A stretch of DNA of 64,000 bases from Spirometra erinaceieuropaei (taxonomy: Eukaryota; Platyhelminthes; Cestoda; Diphyllobothriidea; Diphyllobothriidae): the NCBI GenBank assembly GCA_902702965.1, contig CACRXP010000029.1, positions 1,186,124 to 1,250,123 of the forward strand, read 5' to 3'. The notes beneath the pieces are model-generated. The model had not been told where the DNA came from. It worked only from the letters and a program-made list of their open reading frames with translations, and searched no databases. The translations under genes were made by a program, and so were the position numbers. Below are positions 33,168 to 45,616 of the stretch, piece by piece. How positions within the stretch are numbered: the first letter of the stretch is position 1; each line of letters begins with the position of its first letter.

Positions 33168-34739
33168 AGTCCGTGGGGTTTGGTCTTGGTCTCAAAGCTA
33201 TTAAATAATGACGGCATATTTTTATAATTTCATATTGGTCCAGCTGAGGTTGATTAAAGTAAAAAAAACAGTCTGCTTGTTCTTACCGACAAGACTGCCA
33301 CGAAAACGGAATTTTTATAAAATCCTCTGTCGAGAGGCCACTCAGTGACCGTTAAAAGAAATAATAGTATATGCAAGCATTAAAACAGCCTTTCGCGCAT
33401 TAAAAAACTTTGCTTTGAAAAAACACCTTTCTGTGTTTTCATTGCGCCGAGTTAAATGGCACATTAATCTGCTGCCCAAAAGGACAGATTCTTAAAGACA
33501 TGTCCATCAAAACCTTTAAAATGAGGCCTTTTTTGAGAACGTTTGTCAAAGCAATGAGTTTTTAAGCGTTCTTTATTATGAACACGAACTTTTAGGTCAT
33601 ACTTATTGTCATTACCAAAAGTAATGAAAGGTAAAAACCACAGCATTCGACGAACGTGCTTTTAATCAGTACAAAACTTTCACTTAAACTTGGGTGTTTC
33701 GACGATGAACTAACTTATTTCTTTATCCATGTTAGAATCATTTTCATCGTAGCTGGTTACCTTTAGACGTACTCTACGATTATAAATAAACGACTGTGTG
33801 GCCAGATGAATGTTAACAAAGAAGTCAGACGGTTAATGATTTGCCTATTCCGTTTCCAAATTGCAAGGTTTCAGAGCCTCTTTCACTTTAATGGTATTTT
33901 ATCATGTGCTTTTGAATTTCAATTGGCCGTTTGAGGATAGACATTGTTACGGGAAAATACTTGTTTATCAAAACAAAGGGCTGGTTAAAGTTCTTATCAC
34001 CGCTTTTTTGACATGAATCATGCAGATTTACAACCCGAATTTTTTAAATCGGCAAAATATCAGTTCTGATACACAACAACCTTGTTCATATTTCGTTTTA
34101 ACTGACTCACACGAACCAAGAAATCACACGAAGTGAGAGAGGCTCGTTTGGTTCAATTTTCCACATTAGATTACTCGCATCTAGCAGAAAAAGCATCGAT
34201 GTCTAACTCTGGTTTAAGACATTAAATCCCACAGGAAATCACCCTAATATTAGATACCGACTGTTTTTGCTACAGTCCTCCTGTGACACATAATACATGG
34301 GAACATCTATCGCACTGAAAACGAAAGACGGAGCGTTCAGGTTGGCTCAAAACGTTCACCAATGTTTCTGGACTACATTTCATTGGGTACACCATACATT
34401 GTAAAGTCGCAGAAAAGAGGCAAACATGAAAACCAGCGTACTGCATTCGAATGGTCTTGTACTATAATTGCCCAGTTAAAATGGTGTGAACAAAAATTGA
34501 ACGTTTTATCTGATTTATTTGTTAGCAATGCCCCTTTTGTTGGAGATCGCATCAGTCTTTTCCAGATCGGCATCAAAAAAGATATTACGTCAAAAGGAGA
34601 TTTACAATGCCCGTTTGTGAGCTTACCTGTGTTTTTGATAATTGTCGGGCCAACTCATGCTGATAGGCCCAGAGTAAAATGAAAATTGAGAAAAGTCCGT
34701 CTTTCCATACAAGTTGGCGTTGAAATTGTCGACAGGATA
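33168..34739. other. No gene recognised
   Basis: AT-rich. A 106-codon plus frame at 34362-34682 mirrors a minus frame in the same place and has no motif. Confidence 0.35.
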
Positions 34740-34794
34740 ATAGGAAACAGTTTAAAGAAGATGAACACACGTTCTCTAGGACAGTAGGTGTATT

Positions 34795-34841
34795 AGTCTG
34801 AGCTTTCGATCTCGTACAGGAGGCCATCATCAGAGCCTGTG
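34795..34841 (-). ncRNA. Hammerhead-like motif, lineage D, left copy
   Basis: Minus strand: CTGATGA (34833-34827), T, stem II GGCCTC against GAGATC (partly mismatched), GAAAGCTC (34807-34800) with predicted cleavage after C, then AGACT pairing with AGGCT upstream (one mismatch). Stem III would be the palindrome AGCU between two molecules. The decayed stem II makes activity of this copy unlikely. Confidence 0.6.
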
Positions 34842-34919
34842 CGAATGCGGCATCAAATGAGCAGTTTATGTAGTCAAGCCATGAAGGGGCGATATGAGTG
34901 CAGAGGGTGATATTCGCGA

Positions 34920-35098
34920 TAAATTGAGTCCCACGCCGTCTCACGGTGGCGTGACTGCGTGCACCCTTGGCTAGCAATTGGGTCTCGCCTCTTGGTCGCG
35001 GGAACGGAGCGCGTGATAGCAGGTCTGTTAATAGAGTTGGTGTCAGACACCCAGGCCTCCAACAGTTCTCGTCCTGTCTTATTGTTGGCCCGTGCCAC
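34920..35098 (-). pseudogene. PLE endonuclease C-terminus, decayed
   Basis: The frame carries ARANNKTGRELLEAWVSDTNS followed by IN, the counterpart of ARGDNRVSRELLESW in the lineage A element, where it follows the catalytic core. The core (GIY, YIG) is absent. The remaining tail is Arg-rich and not alignable with lineage A, marking a separate lineage. Confidence 0.65.
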
Positions 35099-35124
35099 TA
35101 TCCGCGTGCTCGCGAAGTTGAATT

Positions 35125-35310
35125 CGTGGCCTTATCGTGAATACCACCCTCTGTACTCATATCTCCCCCTTCATGACTTGACTACAAAAACCGCTCATTT
35201 GATGTCGCATTCTCACAGTCTCTGACGATGGCCTCCTTTACGAGGCCGAAAACCCAGACTAATAAACCTACTGTCCCAGAGATCGGGTGTTCATTTTCTT
35301 TACTACAAGA
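35125..35310 (+). mobile_element. PLE lineage D, 3' UTR and end, right half of the inverted pair
   Basis: Plus strand: 3' UTR from about 35130, hammerhead-like motif 35217-35260, terminal block to about 35300 (ACTGTCCCAGAGATCGGGTGT, the counterpart of the mirror-image left terminus). Only non-coding sequence is present in this half. With the left half it makes a head-to-head inverted pair whose 3' termini face outward. Confidence 0.8.
35217..35260 (+). ncRNA. Hammerhead-like motif, lineage D, right copy
   Basis: CTGACGA (35222-35228; the middle position is free in the CUGANGA consensus), T, perfect stem II GGCCTC/GAGGCC with loop CTTTAC, GAAA at 35248-35251, then ACCC where the sister copy has GCTC. 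Stem I AGTCT/AGACT pairs perfectly over five bases. The change at the cleavage-site U probably kills self-cleavage, while the rest of the fold is preserved. Confidence 0.7.
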
Positions 35311-35356
35311 ACCTGGGATTCGCATATTCGTTTCCATCCAGGAAACAGTATGTTAG
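35311..35356. other. Spacer between two inverted PLE loci
   Basis: Short spacer, no feature. Confidence 0.3.
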
Positions 35357-35995
35357 AGGGTAGTGAGCGTTAGACAGATACGCGTGAAAGAGAGGAGGAG
35401 CGATGACGTATCGAAATGCATACGGTTAACTATCCCTTGGCCATGGTAAACGCGGCGTTCGTAATACATTTTTATGTGTGCACAAGATCGACTTTCATAA
35501 TCTAATGGCAGTCGTCTCTGCTGCTAGTAGCCGCTAGTTTAGGATAGTAAGGTGGGCCATGAGAAATTGCAGGAAGAGCTTTGTTGACGTCAATATAATG
35601 CCCACTCCTTTGCGTGCTCCTTTACGTAGAGTTATATTAATCGCAGGAATAGGCGCCTGTCCAAAAAAATAAGCGGACACCTCCCGGCATAGTTGAGAAA
35701 AGGTAAAATAAAAGGCATGAGAAGCGCCATTTTCGAACACCTTGTTGATTCTGAGCATTATATTGACGTCATCAAAGCCCTTCCTGCGATTTCCCATGTT
35801 CCACCTTACTATCCTAAACTAGCGTCCGCTAGCCGCTGAGGCGACCACCATTAGATTATGAAAGTCGATCTTGAGCGCACACAAACATGTATTGCGAACG
35901 CCGCGTTTACCATGAATAAGGGTTAGTTAACCGCATGCATTTAGCTACGTCATCGCTCTTCCTCCCTTGACGCGTATCTCTCTAACGCTCACTAT
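35357..35995. mobile_element. PLE lineage C palindrome (two 3' fragments head to head)
   Basis: A large inverted repeat: the left arm (about 35360-35615) is the inverse complement of the right arm (about 35735-35992). Matching blocks include AGTGAGCGTTAG at the left edge with CTAACGCTCACT at the right, and TTTAGGATAGTAAGGTGG with CCACCTTACTATCCTAAA inside. The right arm encodes on the plus strand SAIFEHLVDSEHYIDVIKA followed by ISHVPPYYPKL, the counterpart of SAILAHVVNSGHHVD in the lineage C endonuclease. Each arm therefore is a PLE 3' fragment, with 3' ends facing outward. Confidence 0.85.
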
Positions 35996-37999
35996 CATCT
36001 ATCATACTGTTTTCTATTATTTTTTCCCACAATTTTGATGCCCACTTGTGTGAAAAGACGAACTTTACTCGATTATAAATGAGTCGGCTCGACGTGTATT
36101 TTCTGAGGGTGCGCGTATCCCCAATATCGGGCGTTTCGAATTCCGTTATGATATTTGTCGCCGCTAAGAAAGGTAATTGAGTATCTTGGGAGTGCATATA
36201 ATCATATCTAAATGGAATGACATTGAGTATTTTTGGTTTTTCGAAAAAGCGGAAGCAGGATGTGCGTACAGCAAATGCAATATGTAAATGCTGGTTTGTT
36301 TCGAGCACGGACGATTTATTTCTCTAATTTAAACGAATTTAGAAAATATTTAACTTTGTATTCCAGAGGCGTTTTTAAATTTTCAATTCTTAAATGGTCG
36401 CATTATGTTAATTTGTTCACTCAGTCCAAGTCAAATTAAACATCATTCCCTATAAAAGAGGGAAAAATAAAAATCTATCCGATTATAATGACCTGCAAAG
36501 GGGTTTGCTCATGGAATTTTTATTTTTAATTTTCTAAATTGAATTAAAGACCTCTTGGAAAAACACAGATTCCTAAAGTACCCTAATACATGTGCCCAAA
36601 GACATTTCCGATATCTGGTTTAATAAACAAACTTTACCTCATGGATTTGCGGACAGACATCATGTGTTATCAAATGTAATCTCGGAGTGGCGCCAGTTAT
36701 TTTGCAGAGAATACATCATTTTAATTAAATTATATTTTAGGCAGTTCACTTACTGTCCAGTATAACGTGCCCTCAGGAGTTGATTAAAAGTATCTTTCAA
36801 AATTTATTTTTGTTTCATGTAGCATTGGGTTGAGCGTGTGTCAAACTAGTCGATTCATTAGCAACTAGTGTCCAGATTAGTTTACTCAATCACCTGTTGA
36901 CAAAAGCACCAAGTAGTTTAAGATAAATAAACCAAGGAATTTTTCGGGATTGTGGTACGGAAACTTGAAAGTAAGGCTTCGAGACACGGTATCATGTTAT
37001 CTGCCTTGAAAACCGCAGGGGTGTTTGAGCTCATGTTGTGGAGCGACGGTATGGTACTCACGTTCGTTGCTTCGAACACAGACTTCAAAAACCGCATGGG
37101 GAATCCAGGAATTCGTCGGAGGCTCGAAAACTGACTGCATGGACATTCATGAAACAACAGCCATGTAGAAGGACGAGTGTGTAATATGATAAAATATGAA
37201 CATTAGCCACAAAGCCTTGCGATCTGTCAGTAAGATTGTGCCCCATTTACCTAAATGATCCGGGTTAAATCACTGATCTGCTTGGGGATTCGATTACAGT
37301 TTAGGTTTACCATATTAAGCTTAAAACATGTTATTGTTCCGCGTAGGCGGACTCAGTCGGGCTGCGAGAGGGTTCATTAAGCTAGCAAATTTATCCTTCT
37401 TCCCATTAATAAAACTAAGTAAGTATCAAAAATGAAGACGATTTACAAATAATACAAACAACAGTGAACGCACGATTCGGAATTTAATGTTTCACTCACC
37501 AGTAAAAGTGACTAAAACAAGACCTGCTTACACGTCCATAATAAGGATGACTCTGTCAGAACAGGTCTGAATTAACGAAGTTTCATGTAGAGCTTTTCAG
37601 CTCCCATCTTACTACTAGACTCATTCCATAAACTGTAAGCGTTTGTGTGTCGGCAACCGCCGTTTGAAATCATTTCACTTTTTTGATCTACATAATGAAC
37701 ACGAAAAGTCTGAGGTCAGTTCATGCAAAAGAAGATGTATGCAACGGAGACTGAACTGATAAATCAAAAGACGTCAGACATCAAAGTGCATGCATGCTGC
37801 TTACTGGTCTTATAAACTACTTAAAAGTCCTTTTTGACTGGATATACTTGCAAAAGCCCGTTAGTGGTTTCCTTTGTTAATTAACCTTCATTGTGTGAAG
37901 GTATTTATCTGTTGAAGGACGTTATAGACTACTCCAGCTTATTTACTAAAACAACCTTTGTCAACTTAAAATCGACTTTCTCCTCATACAGCCAGTGAT
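35996..37999. other. No gene recognised
   Basis: AT-rich apart from 36950-37140, which is GC-richer and carries frames on both strands (60 codons plus, 79 codons minus). Neither has a motif I know; it may be an exon or an old repeat. The rest shows nothing. Confidence 0.35.
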
Positions 38000-38890
38000 C
38001 GATCTCAAGCAGTGTTTACTAAAATTTTCGGATGTGTTCTCGACAAAGAAAGATCATTTAAGTGGGTTGATAATATTGATTATTAAACAACATGGTCCCG
38101 TAATATTTTAAACAAACCGAAATGGTTTAGAATGCACGTTTTGTTTATCTGGAAAAGGCTAGCGGAAAAAATGACTACCTATATAGCATGTACTTCTACA
38201 TCGACGTTTGCCGACTTAATATATTGAAATATAGTTTGTGGACAAATAAACAAAAGTATTCCTTGTGTTCATTTTGTGGAAAAGAACGTTCTCTTTAAAT
38301 ACGACATTCATAGTCGAGTTATCTCTCTTCCTTAAAGAAATTTCTAATCATGGGATTTTTTAATATCTATAAAAGTCCATTCAAATACCATCGCGTCTGT
38401 CTGTGTAACAATGCACCTAATTAAGTATACAACTTCTTTACACTGATTGCGGCCTTTTTGAGTCTCACAAAGTATCTTCTTACTAAATTTTTCTTTGTAC
38501 GCGGAAAGTATTCAGCTTGTACACCGACAACCCTGAACGAAAAGGCAATGGCAGATTGTGATCAAAATTATTTAGGAACCGATGATATTTTAACAGCAAA
38601 AAGATACAATGTCTTTTAGTAAAAATTCTAGATTTACCTTAATACTAAAAGATACAAAAGGAAATTTTAAGTGCTTTTCGTCTAAAAATATATTCGTATT
38701 TATAAGGATAAAAAAATTAATAGAACGGATGCGCCCTAATAAATGTTACTTTTGTCAGGTAGTAGAAAAGACAAGCTAAAAAATAACACTCCTTAATGTC
38801 TGAAATATAATTGGAAGTCTTAGTAAGAGAATCGATATTGCATCCCCCGCTCAGCTGTACTTCTTAATCGAAAACACATTTACGAGATCT
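38000..38890. mobile_element. Fold-back MITE copy H, diverged
   Basis: The family blocks are in order: GTTTACTAAAATTTTCGGATG, then TCGACAAAGAAAGATCATTTAAG, ATGACTACCTATATAGCATG, CATCGCGTCTGTCTGTG, and at the right TTCTTAATCGAAAACACATTT. Both termini are eroded. One of the older copies. Confidence 0.55.
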
Positions 38891-41800
38891 ATTATTAATT
38901 ATAAATCAGCAAAGAAGCATAAAAGTAACCAGGCTATTATCATGTCAACAAAAACCTCTTCTTCTTAAAAACCCTCGGCCACACATGCAAGTTTGTGCTC
39001 TTTAGTGGGCAATAACAGGCAATTTTTTGTTTTGCCGATCAGGAAATTGCAGCAAAAAAGCTATCCATAAAAATTCTCTTTTAGTGCTTTGAGCATGCAA
39101 AAATATATTTATATGCGATATTTTTAGGGGACATGTAATTCAAGAAGAATTTAAAACCATACGAGTTGTCTGAGAAATATTTTGACATTTATTTAGTTAT
39201 CTCATTGCACACACTTGCTAACTGATTTGGGCCCGGAAATATATGAAGTTAACAAAGACAAGTGTCTAGTAGAACTAAAAGGCATTCTTATGTTTACAGC
39301 TAGAATACTGTTAGATTCGATTGGGGAAACAGGGAATGTATATTAATTTTATTCCTAACAATACTTCTTATAAAGGTTAGTTAAACAGGGAATTACCTGC
39401 AAAAAACTTTTTGCGGACAATTTTCGGAGAAACATTGCGTAAGCAAAGGTTAATCTTTTAGCCAGTTTCTTATTTATCGGTGAACTTGATGTGTGTCACA
39501 CAACGTCACCTTTAAAAACACCTCAGAAACGATTAAATTTCGGACGTTTTATTGAGACAAACGGCGGAAAAATACTATTTAGGTATTCGTTTGTGATCAC
39601 GAAAAAATGAAGGGTATTGCCAGCTATTTCAAGAATGGTTTAAGATTCACACAGTGATAGTGAGGAAAAGCAAATTTTCTAGTATGTAGAATGCGAGGTG
39701 ATGTTGGTTGCCTTTGTTAGATAAATTCGAAATTGGGGCCCTCCAGCGTTTACTCTTATCACATCGTAAGCTCTCGCAAAATGTAACTTCACTTAAGCAA
39801 ATGCAAAAATGCATTTACGTCTTGCGATTCACAAAATAAGACACCACTCAGTCCAGCAGTGATTCTTAGGGGATGAATGGTCCATAAGTCATCTGAAAGA
39901 GGTTTTGGACGTTATTCTACCTAAGGTTAATGTATTTGCGTGGAGATACACCATGTATTGCCACAAATTGATTCTTTTTTTTTCTCATGGTATTTGGCTT
40001 TTTACATATCTGTTTCTCATAAAAAAAGAATCTCTATGCAATATGACATTATTTTTAATTCCGTTTGTGTTTTTATTTAGCTAAGGGCGGCTGATTATGA
40101 AATAGGTGTTTTATTTTATTCATTTTCCACACATTTCCAATAATTGGAAATGTTTTATATAAATTCACATCTTTTAAGTGACGCCAACCGCTATACATGC
40201 ACTTAAAGTTAGAATCATTTGCTTGATTCGGTAAAATAGTTAACTATGTTTGTACGTGATCCAGAGATCCCACGACGAGTTGGGACACCAATCTCGAAAA
40301 CTTACGTAGTAAGGGGTAATTTTTCCCAAGGAATCTTACCTATTTTAAATACGCATTTGTACATCTAGTCGCAGGGGATCTCCTTTATTGATATAATAAG
40401 AGTACACGGTGTAGTGTGAAGGTCCTCTTGGAGCCTTACGCATAATCGATAGGAGCCAATGCCTTAATTGCGGTGCCGGGTTTAGTTTCCGATCCGAATA
40501 TTTAATGGTTGAATGAGGACGGGGTTAAGCCAAAGATAGCTCGACGTCTTTATCGAGCTGAAAAATAAACTAAAATTGAGTTTTTTGCTAGTTATATTTG
40601 CAATTTTTACCATCTCCGACCTATTCTAATTTAAGAAAGATGCACGGTAGGTTATTTCGTGAATGTATCATTTACTGGTGCTCATTTTAATTGAGCTAAC
40701 GTCTGAAGTTCATTTGCGTGGTTCCTGTATCAGCCGAACAGGGAAGATGCGGCACAGAAAGTTGACTGTGTGTAGATCATGATGCTGCATTAGGCGTTCG
40801 GGTGACAAGCACTGAATCAAAGCTGCACACAAATGACGATTTCTGGTTGTTTTTGAAATTCGAACTGCCGTTTTAATCGATAGGACTTAATCCTCTTTTT
40901 TGTCTCCTCTCGTAAACATCATGTTTTTCTTTTCTACGCAATCAGTAAAGGCCGAGAAACATGACTGCAGCCTGTATTTCTTATCCGTCTGGGGAGAGAA
41001 CTAGTATTTTACAACTAACAACACCTTCGACCCAAGATTATCCCAAGAGATATGCCCGAATACAAGTGCAAAGTCATCCTGAGTGTCGAGTCCAAGTGTT
41101 ACGAACATCTTTCATGAACATTTGGAGTGTCTTCAACGCCAGAAATTAATTTCGGACTCTCTGAATCTACTTTCGTTATGGAAATCTCCTAATGCTGCAA
41201 GAACTTATGTGTTCGAAAGTGTCACGTAAGCAGTAAAGTCCCCCTCACACACACACACATTTTGCCACGACGGTCTCGTCGCATTAGACGCTATCACTGA
41301 TTAACGAAATTGTTGTTCATAGACCCTAGGGGACATAACATTGTAAGTGAAGATGACACATTGACTGTGAATTTGTCAACAAACTGCTATGGTAAGCAGC
41401 TAATAAACGGAACCATCAGCCTTCAGCAAGCTTAACTAAGGACGACTTGGCAAAGCTTTCCAGACGTACTGCACGAAAGTTTGGCAATTTGTAGAATACC
41501 CCTCCTTCGCGAAGAGGTATGATGCAACGTTAACTAAAAGCGACAAATGCTGAGTAATCACTAGCACTCCACGAGCACAGAGACCTTCGGAATCTTCCAA
41601 TCCCAATTACCGCATACTAGGTTTATAATATACGGTAGACATTAACCACTTATCTCGCTGACCGACTGAATGTCATGCCAATTCTACAAAGAAGTTATGG
41701 AAAGGTGTTTTTTAAACCTTATTCTTTGTTTGCGGTTTAACTTGCTTAGATGTTCTAATGGGTTTTCGTTGCTTTACTGCCTCTTTTTAAAAGCGTTGCA

Positions 41801-42260
41801 CTTAAACAAACCAGAAATAATTTGAGTATCCACTAGATTACAAATTTGTCACTTTTAATTGGACGTTTTGGCATCAACATTCGTGGCAGTTTCCGAGCTG
41901 GGTGATAAGTTTGTTAAGATGCTCATGTATAATTATCCGTACCACTCTTTGTAGCATGCGGGTTAGACTGTACAGCAAAGCAGGTGATTAGAGAACACTA
42001 TTTTAAAGACACAAGAACAAAATATATTTTGGGTTACTCAAGACAAAACATATTACAAAACAAACCATTGGCACACGAGATCTGAAGGAAAATTTTCATG
42101 GGCAGATACTTCAGGTGCTCGTTGAGGTATGACACTTTACTTAAATCACAAAATAAACATTTTAATGAAAGCAAACCGCACGTTTGTTTTGTTTTTCTGA
42201 TCACTGCAGCCTTGTATTTGTGGAGGCGTACAATAAGCTACGTTTCTTTGTAGAGGCAAG
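38891..42260. other. No gene recognised
   Basis: Long AT-rich stretch without any frame above about 65 codons and no motif. A short CA microsatellite lies at 41246-41259. Confidence 0.45.
41246..41259. repeat. CA dinucleotide microsatellite
   Basis: Seven uninterrupted CA units after a CCCCT run. Short. Confidence 0.9.
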
Positions 42261-43234
42261 TACATTGCGCGCCCGATCTCATGAAATGTTGGCTGAAATC
42301 GTGAAATGCGTTTTTGATTAGGAAGGATTAATAACGTGGCGTTGTAATATTAATCGCTTTTGGGCATTATCTTACAACATTGAAGACTTGCCACGATGCC
42401 GGCTTTTCAATGCACCTCTTTTCGCTCCCCTGCAGAATCGATGTCCAGTTTAAAATCATTACTTCGGCAGTATATATTTTTCATATTGATTTTTGGTGAT
42501 CTTATAAATTCAAATATATTTTACGCTTTCTTTTACTCCTTTGGTGGAAAAATATATTGTCACGGATGGATCGTGTGATCATCTTCTTTACAAAATACAT
42601 TGTGTTCACATTTTATACCTGAACAAAGTGTACATTCAAGGTTTGAAAACGTTTCCCAATCCATTAATAATTTTGACACTGATCAACCTTTGCATCAGCA
42701 CTTAGCAATTTAAGTTTACTAGGCGTATGCTTTCCGCGTAAGGAGAATCATACATTCCTCGGTGTCTTTTAGAAGTTGCCATAAGTAGTTTATAAAATTT
42801 CGCAGTAGATGTGGGCCATGTTGTTCATTTCGTGGGAAGCATTAGTAAACCCTCATGTGCGATGTTGTATATATGGACATCTTACGGTATAAAATGGGGT
42901 AGATAACGGGAAGATAATGTGATTTTCTACCGAACGAGTAAAAGGAAACATATTTTTGGGCATGCTTACTATACAATATATTTAAATTTATAAGACTATC
43001 AACAATCGTTGAGAGAAATGCACGCCGCTCAAGGTGTCATTTTCTAACGAACGTCCTGTCTTCAGGGGTTCGAAAAAAAGTGCTTTCAAAAGCAAACATC
43101 TTGACAAGTCTGACATATTATAAGATCATGCCACCAGAAGATGAATATTAAAACGCCACGGTATTACTCCTTTCTAATCGAAAACGCATTTCAAATTTTC
43201 GGCCAATATTTCATGAGATTGGTCACGCAATGTA
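42261..43234. mobile_element. Fold-back MITE copy I (subfamily 1, full length)
   Basis: Starts TACATTGCGCGCCCGATCTC and ends GAGATTGGTCACGCAATGTA, near-perfect inverse complements over about 20 bases. Inside the termini are ATGAAATGTTGGCTG and its mirror, then GTTTTTGATTAGGAAGGATT on the left and CCTTTCTAATCGAAAACGC on the right. Both termini share the same CAGT-to-CATT change, which suggests a derived lineage. Length 974 bp, non-coding. Confidence 0.9.
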
Positions 43235-44678
43235 CATGCAGTGCACTGGACTTGAGCTATGTCACGTTCGTCCGATGAACGGCCCAAATAATAAAATTAT
43301 TTGAATTCAGACAACCGTTTGCCTGCCACACGATAGCTTATGCACACTCAGAAGTGCATTCTTCAGAACTATTATTTTATTTCAGTTGTTATTTTTTCCT
43401 TACTATTTGTGCAGATTAGTAATGCGTATCGCATTATTTACCGTATTATCGGACTTTGCCTGCGAAACATAATTCTTATTGATCTACCCCAAAGTGGCAT
43501 TTAATTTCTGAGGAGAGGGCGAAGATGAGATTACTAATGTCTCCCGTTGTTGAGGTTTCACAGGATAAATACCAACTTGGAACTGGTGGATTTCTGTTCA
43601 ACTGCAAATGTCAGCTGTCAAGCTGTGCATATAAAACTTTATTTCGACTGATTTACTTTGTGTAAGAGTAAAAATGTCTGAGAAGTTTACGTGGCTGAGA
43701 TTAAGAATTTCTCCAGGAGGCAACTATGTTATTCAGGCGAATTCATTTTTAGGAACGTGGAGTTACTTCATGGCCACTTGCGTCAAAGTTTTGCATCTAT
43801 AATCGTACAATATCAAAACAGCATCTGAAAATGTATGCTTAAAGTATTTGGCCTGGTAGAACTGTGTCTACGCGATCCACAACCGTGCTGGTGGTTATGC
43901 TCATGTGGAACCACCTCGGTCTTACCGTCAGCCGTCAGTTTTAAATTTTGCCGACCGCTTTGAAACCACAAGTTCTTTAAGGCTCGTCAAATGTCTCGTA
44001 GTTATACAACAGTGCACAATTCACGAAAGCTTACTCCAATGTCGTCTTTGCACTCTCTCCATTTCCCTCCCATCTTCCGTACGTATCCGCGTTACGTTAG
44101 AGTCAGAATGACGAAAATAAATAGGTACGTTAGCGTTAACTCCACTTCGGCGTCCGAATGGCCTATTCAGTCCAACTTACAAATAATCCAACAGCATCAA
44201 CCGATATAAAGCATATATAAGTCACGGTAGCCCGCGGTTTGATCAACCAGATCGGGTTTGAAGAAGTGCAAAAACAAGAAGTTACCTGACGCGTTTTACG
44301 CTGCAGACGTTAAGCAATTGCTTCTTACAAAAAACGCAGTGGAACTCAGGTTCCTTTTTTAAAACCTGTTCATCGGTAACTTGGGTCAAGGTTTTACCAA
44401 AGGAAAACATGCTGTTCGCCACAACATCTTTAGTTCATTGCGTCTGTTCTTCTTGAGTAAGATTCGTGGAAGGTGCTGAATAAAATGCCACGTACTAGAG
44501 TCGTGCCCATGCACAGTCAACTCGCCATCGAGTCAGAGGGTACCTGACGATAATATAGGCCACCCTCTGACTAAAACATATTTTTGGGAGTCGTTTCTAT
44601 TATTTTTAAATGGCGCATGTGCTTATATAGACCAAAGGAGGCTTAAAGAGACCATGGATCTAAGTGTTTCCGTTCACA
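43235..44678. other. No gene recognised
   Basis: Short frames around 43905-44209 overlap each other in different phases and have no motif. No element boundary seen. Confidence 0.35.
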
Positions 44679-45616
44679 TACAGTAGATGTTCTAACTCAT
44701 GAAATGTTGGCTGAAGTCCTCAAATGTGTTTTCGACTCGAACAGATTATCTAAGTAGGTTTGTAATATTAATCCCCTTGCACCATAATATCAACATATTC
44801 AAGTTATTGCAGGATGACAGCTTTTGTAGGAACGTCCATTTGGCTGCCCGCTAACAATACACTCAGTAAAAATAGCTACTTAAGTGGCATGAATTTTTCT
44901 CATTAGTTTTCATAGAACGCATGCATAAAATATGCATTTTTACTCGTTTGGTAGAAAATTACGTCTTTTCGAATTTCATGCTTGCATTGAGAGTATAAAT
45001 TAGTTTTAAAAAAATCTCTACATTTCCTGAATAATTTTGAATCTGACCTGCATTAGGGGTTTGCAAACCACAAGCCGTATATTTTCCATATACGAAAAGC
45101 GTACGCTTCTATACACTAGTGGAGGGAGACTATGTGGGGTTCATAAAATGTGGCGGTGGATTTGAGCCCTATTGTAAATTTTATAAGCAACATTATTATA
45201 TGCGGCGAGGCGATGTCTTATGAGCAAGCATTTGGCGCTCTTAAAACATCCCATAATTGGATAATTTTCGAAACCGAATTCTACTCTTTTGGCGAGTATA
45301 GATCTTAATAAAGACGTATTTTTATACCAAATGCGTAAAAGAATTGGCATTTTTAGGAAGTATACTTAAATGCATAATGGCATAAAAAATTAATAAGAAA
45401 AATCATTCTACGTAAGCAGTCAATTTGTCCGGCATGTATTTTTCACAGGAAGCCGAAAAGGAGTTCCGTCAGAAGCAGACCTACCAAAATACTGAAAACC
45501 TTTTGGGATTATGCTGTACGGTAATTAATGCCACAACGACACTTAGTAATCTGTTCGAGTCAAAAAGGCATTTCAGGATTTTGGTTATTATTTCATGAGT
45601 CGGCGCATCCACTGTA
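44679..45616. mobile_element. Fold-back MITE copy J (subfamily 2, full length)
   Basis: Left end TACAGTAGATGTTCTAACTC, then ATGAAATGTTGG. Right end TTATTTCATGAGTCGGCGC, then ATCCACTGTA. Inner blocks as in other copies (GAGTATAAATTAGTTTT against GAAACCGAATTCTACTC). Length 938 bp. The arms have diverged moderately. Confidence 0.87.

Larger units (their letters stand above)
34740..35115 (-). mobile_element. PLE lineage D, 3' fragment, left half of an inverted pair
   Basis: Minus strand: the end of the endonuclease (35098 to about 34920), a 3' UTR, and a terminal hammerhead-like motif near 34795-34841. The left boundary is around 34740. The UTR, read on this strand from 34930 towards 34860, is the inverse complement of 35130-35215 over more than 100 bases with few differences (for example TAGTCAAGCCATGAAGG against the mirror image of CCTTCATGACTTGACTA). 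Confidence 0.8.

Noticed and set aside
36918..37157. Overlapping frames on both strands in a GC-richer patch
   Set aside because: Neither strand shows a motif and each is the shadow of the other; undecidable.
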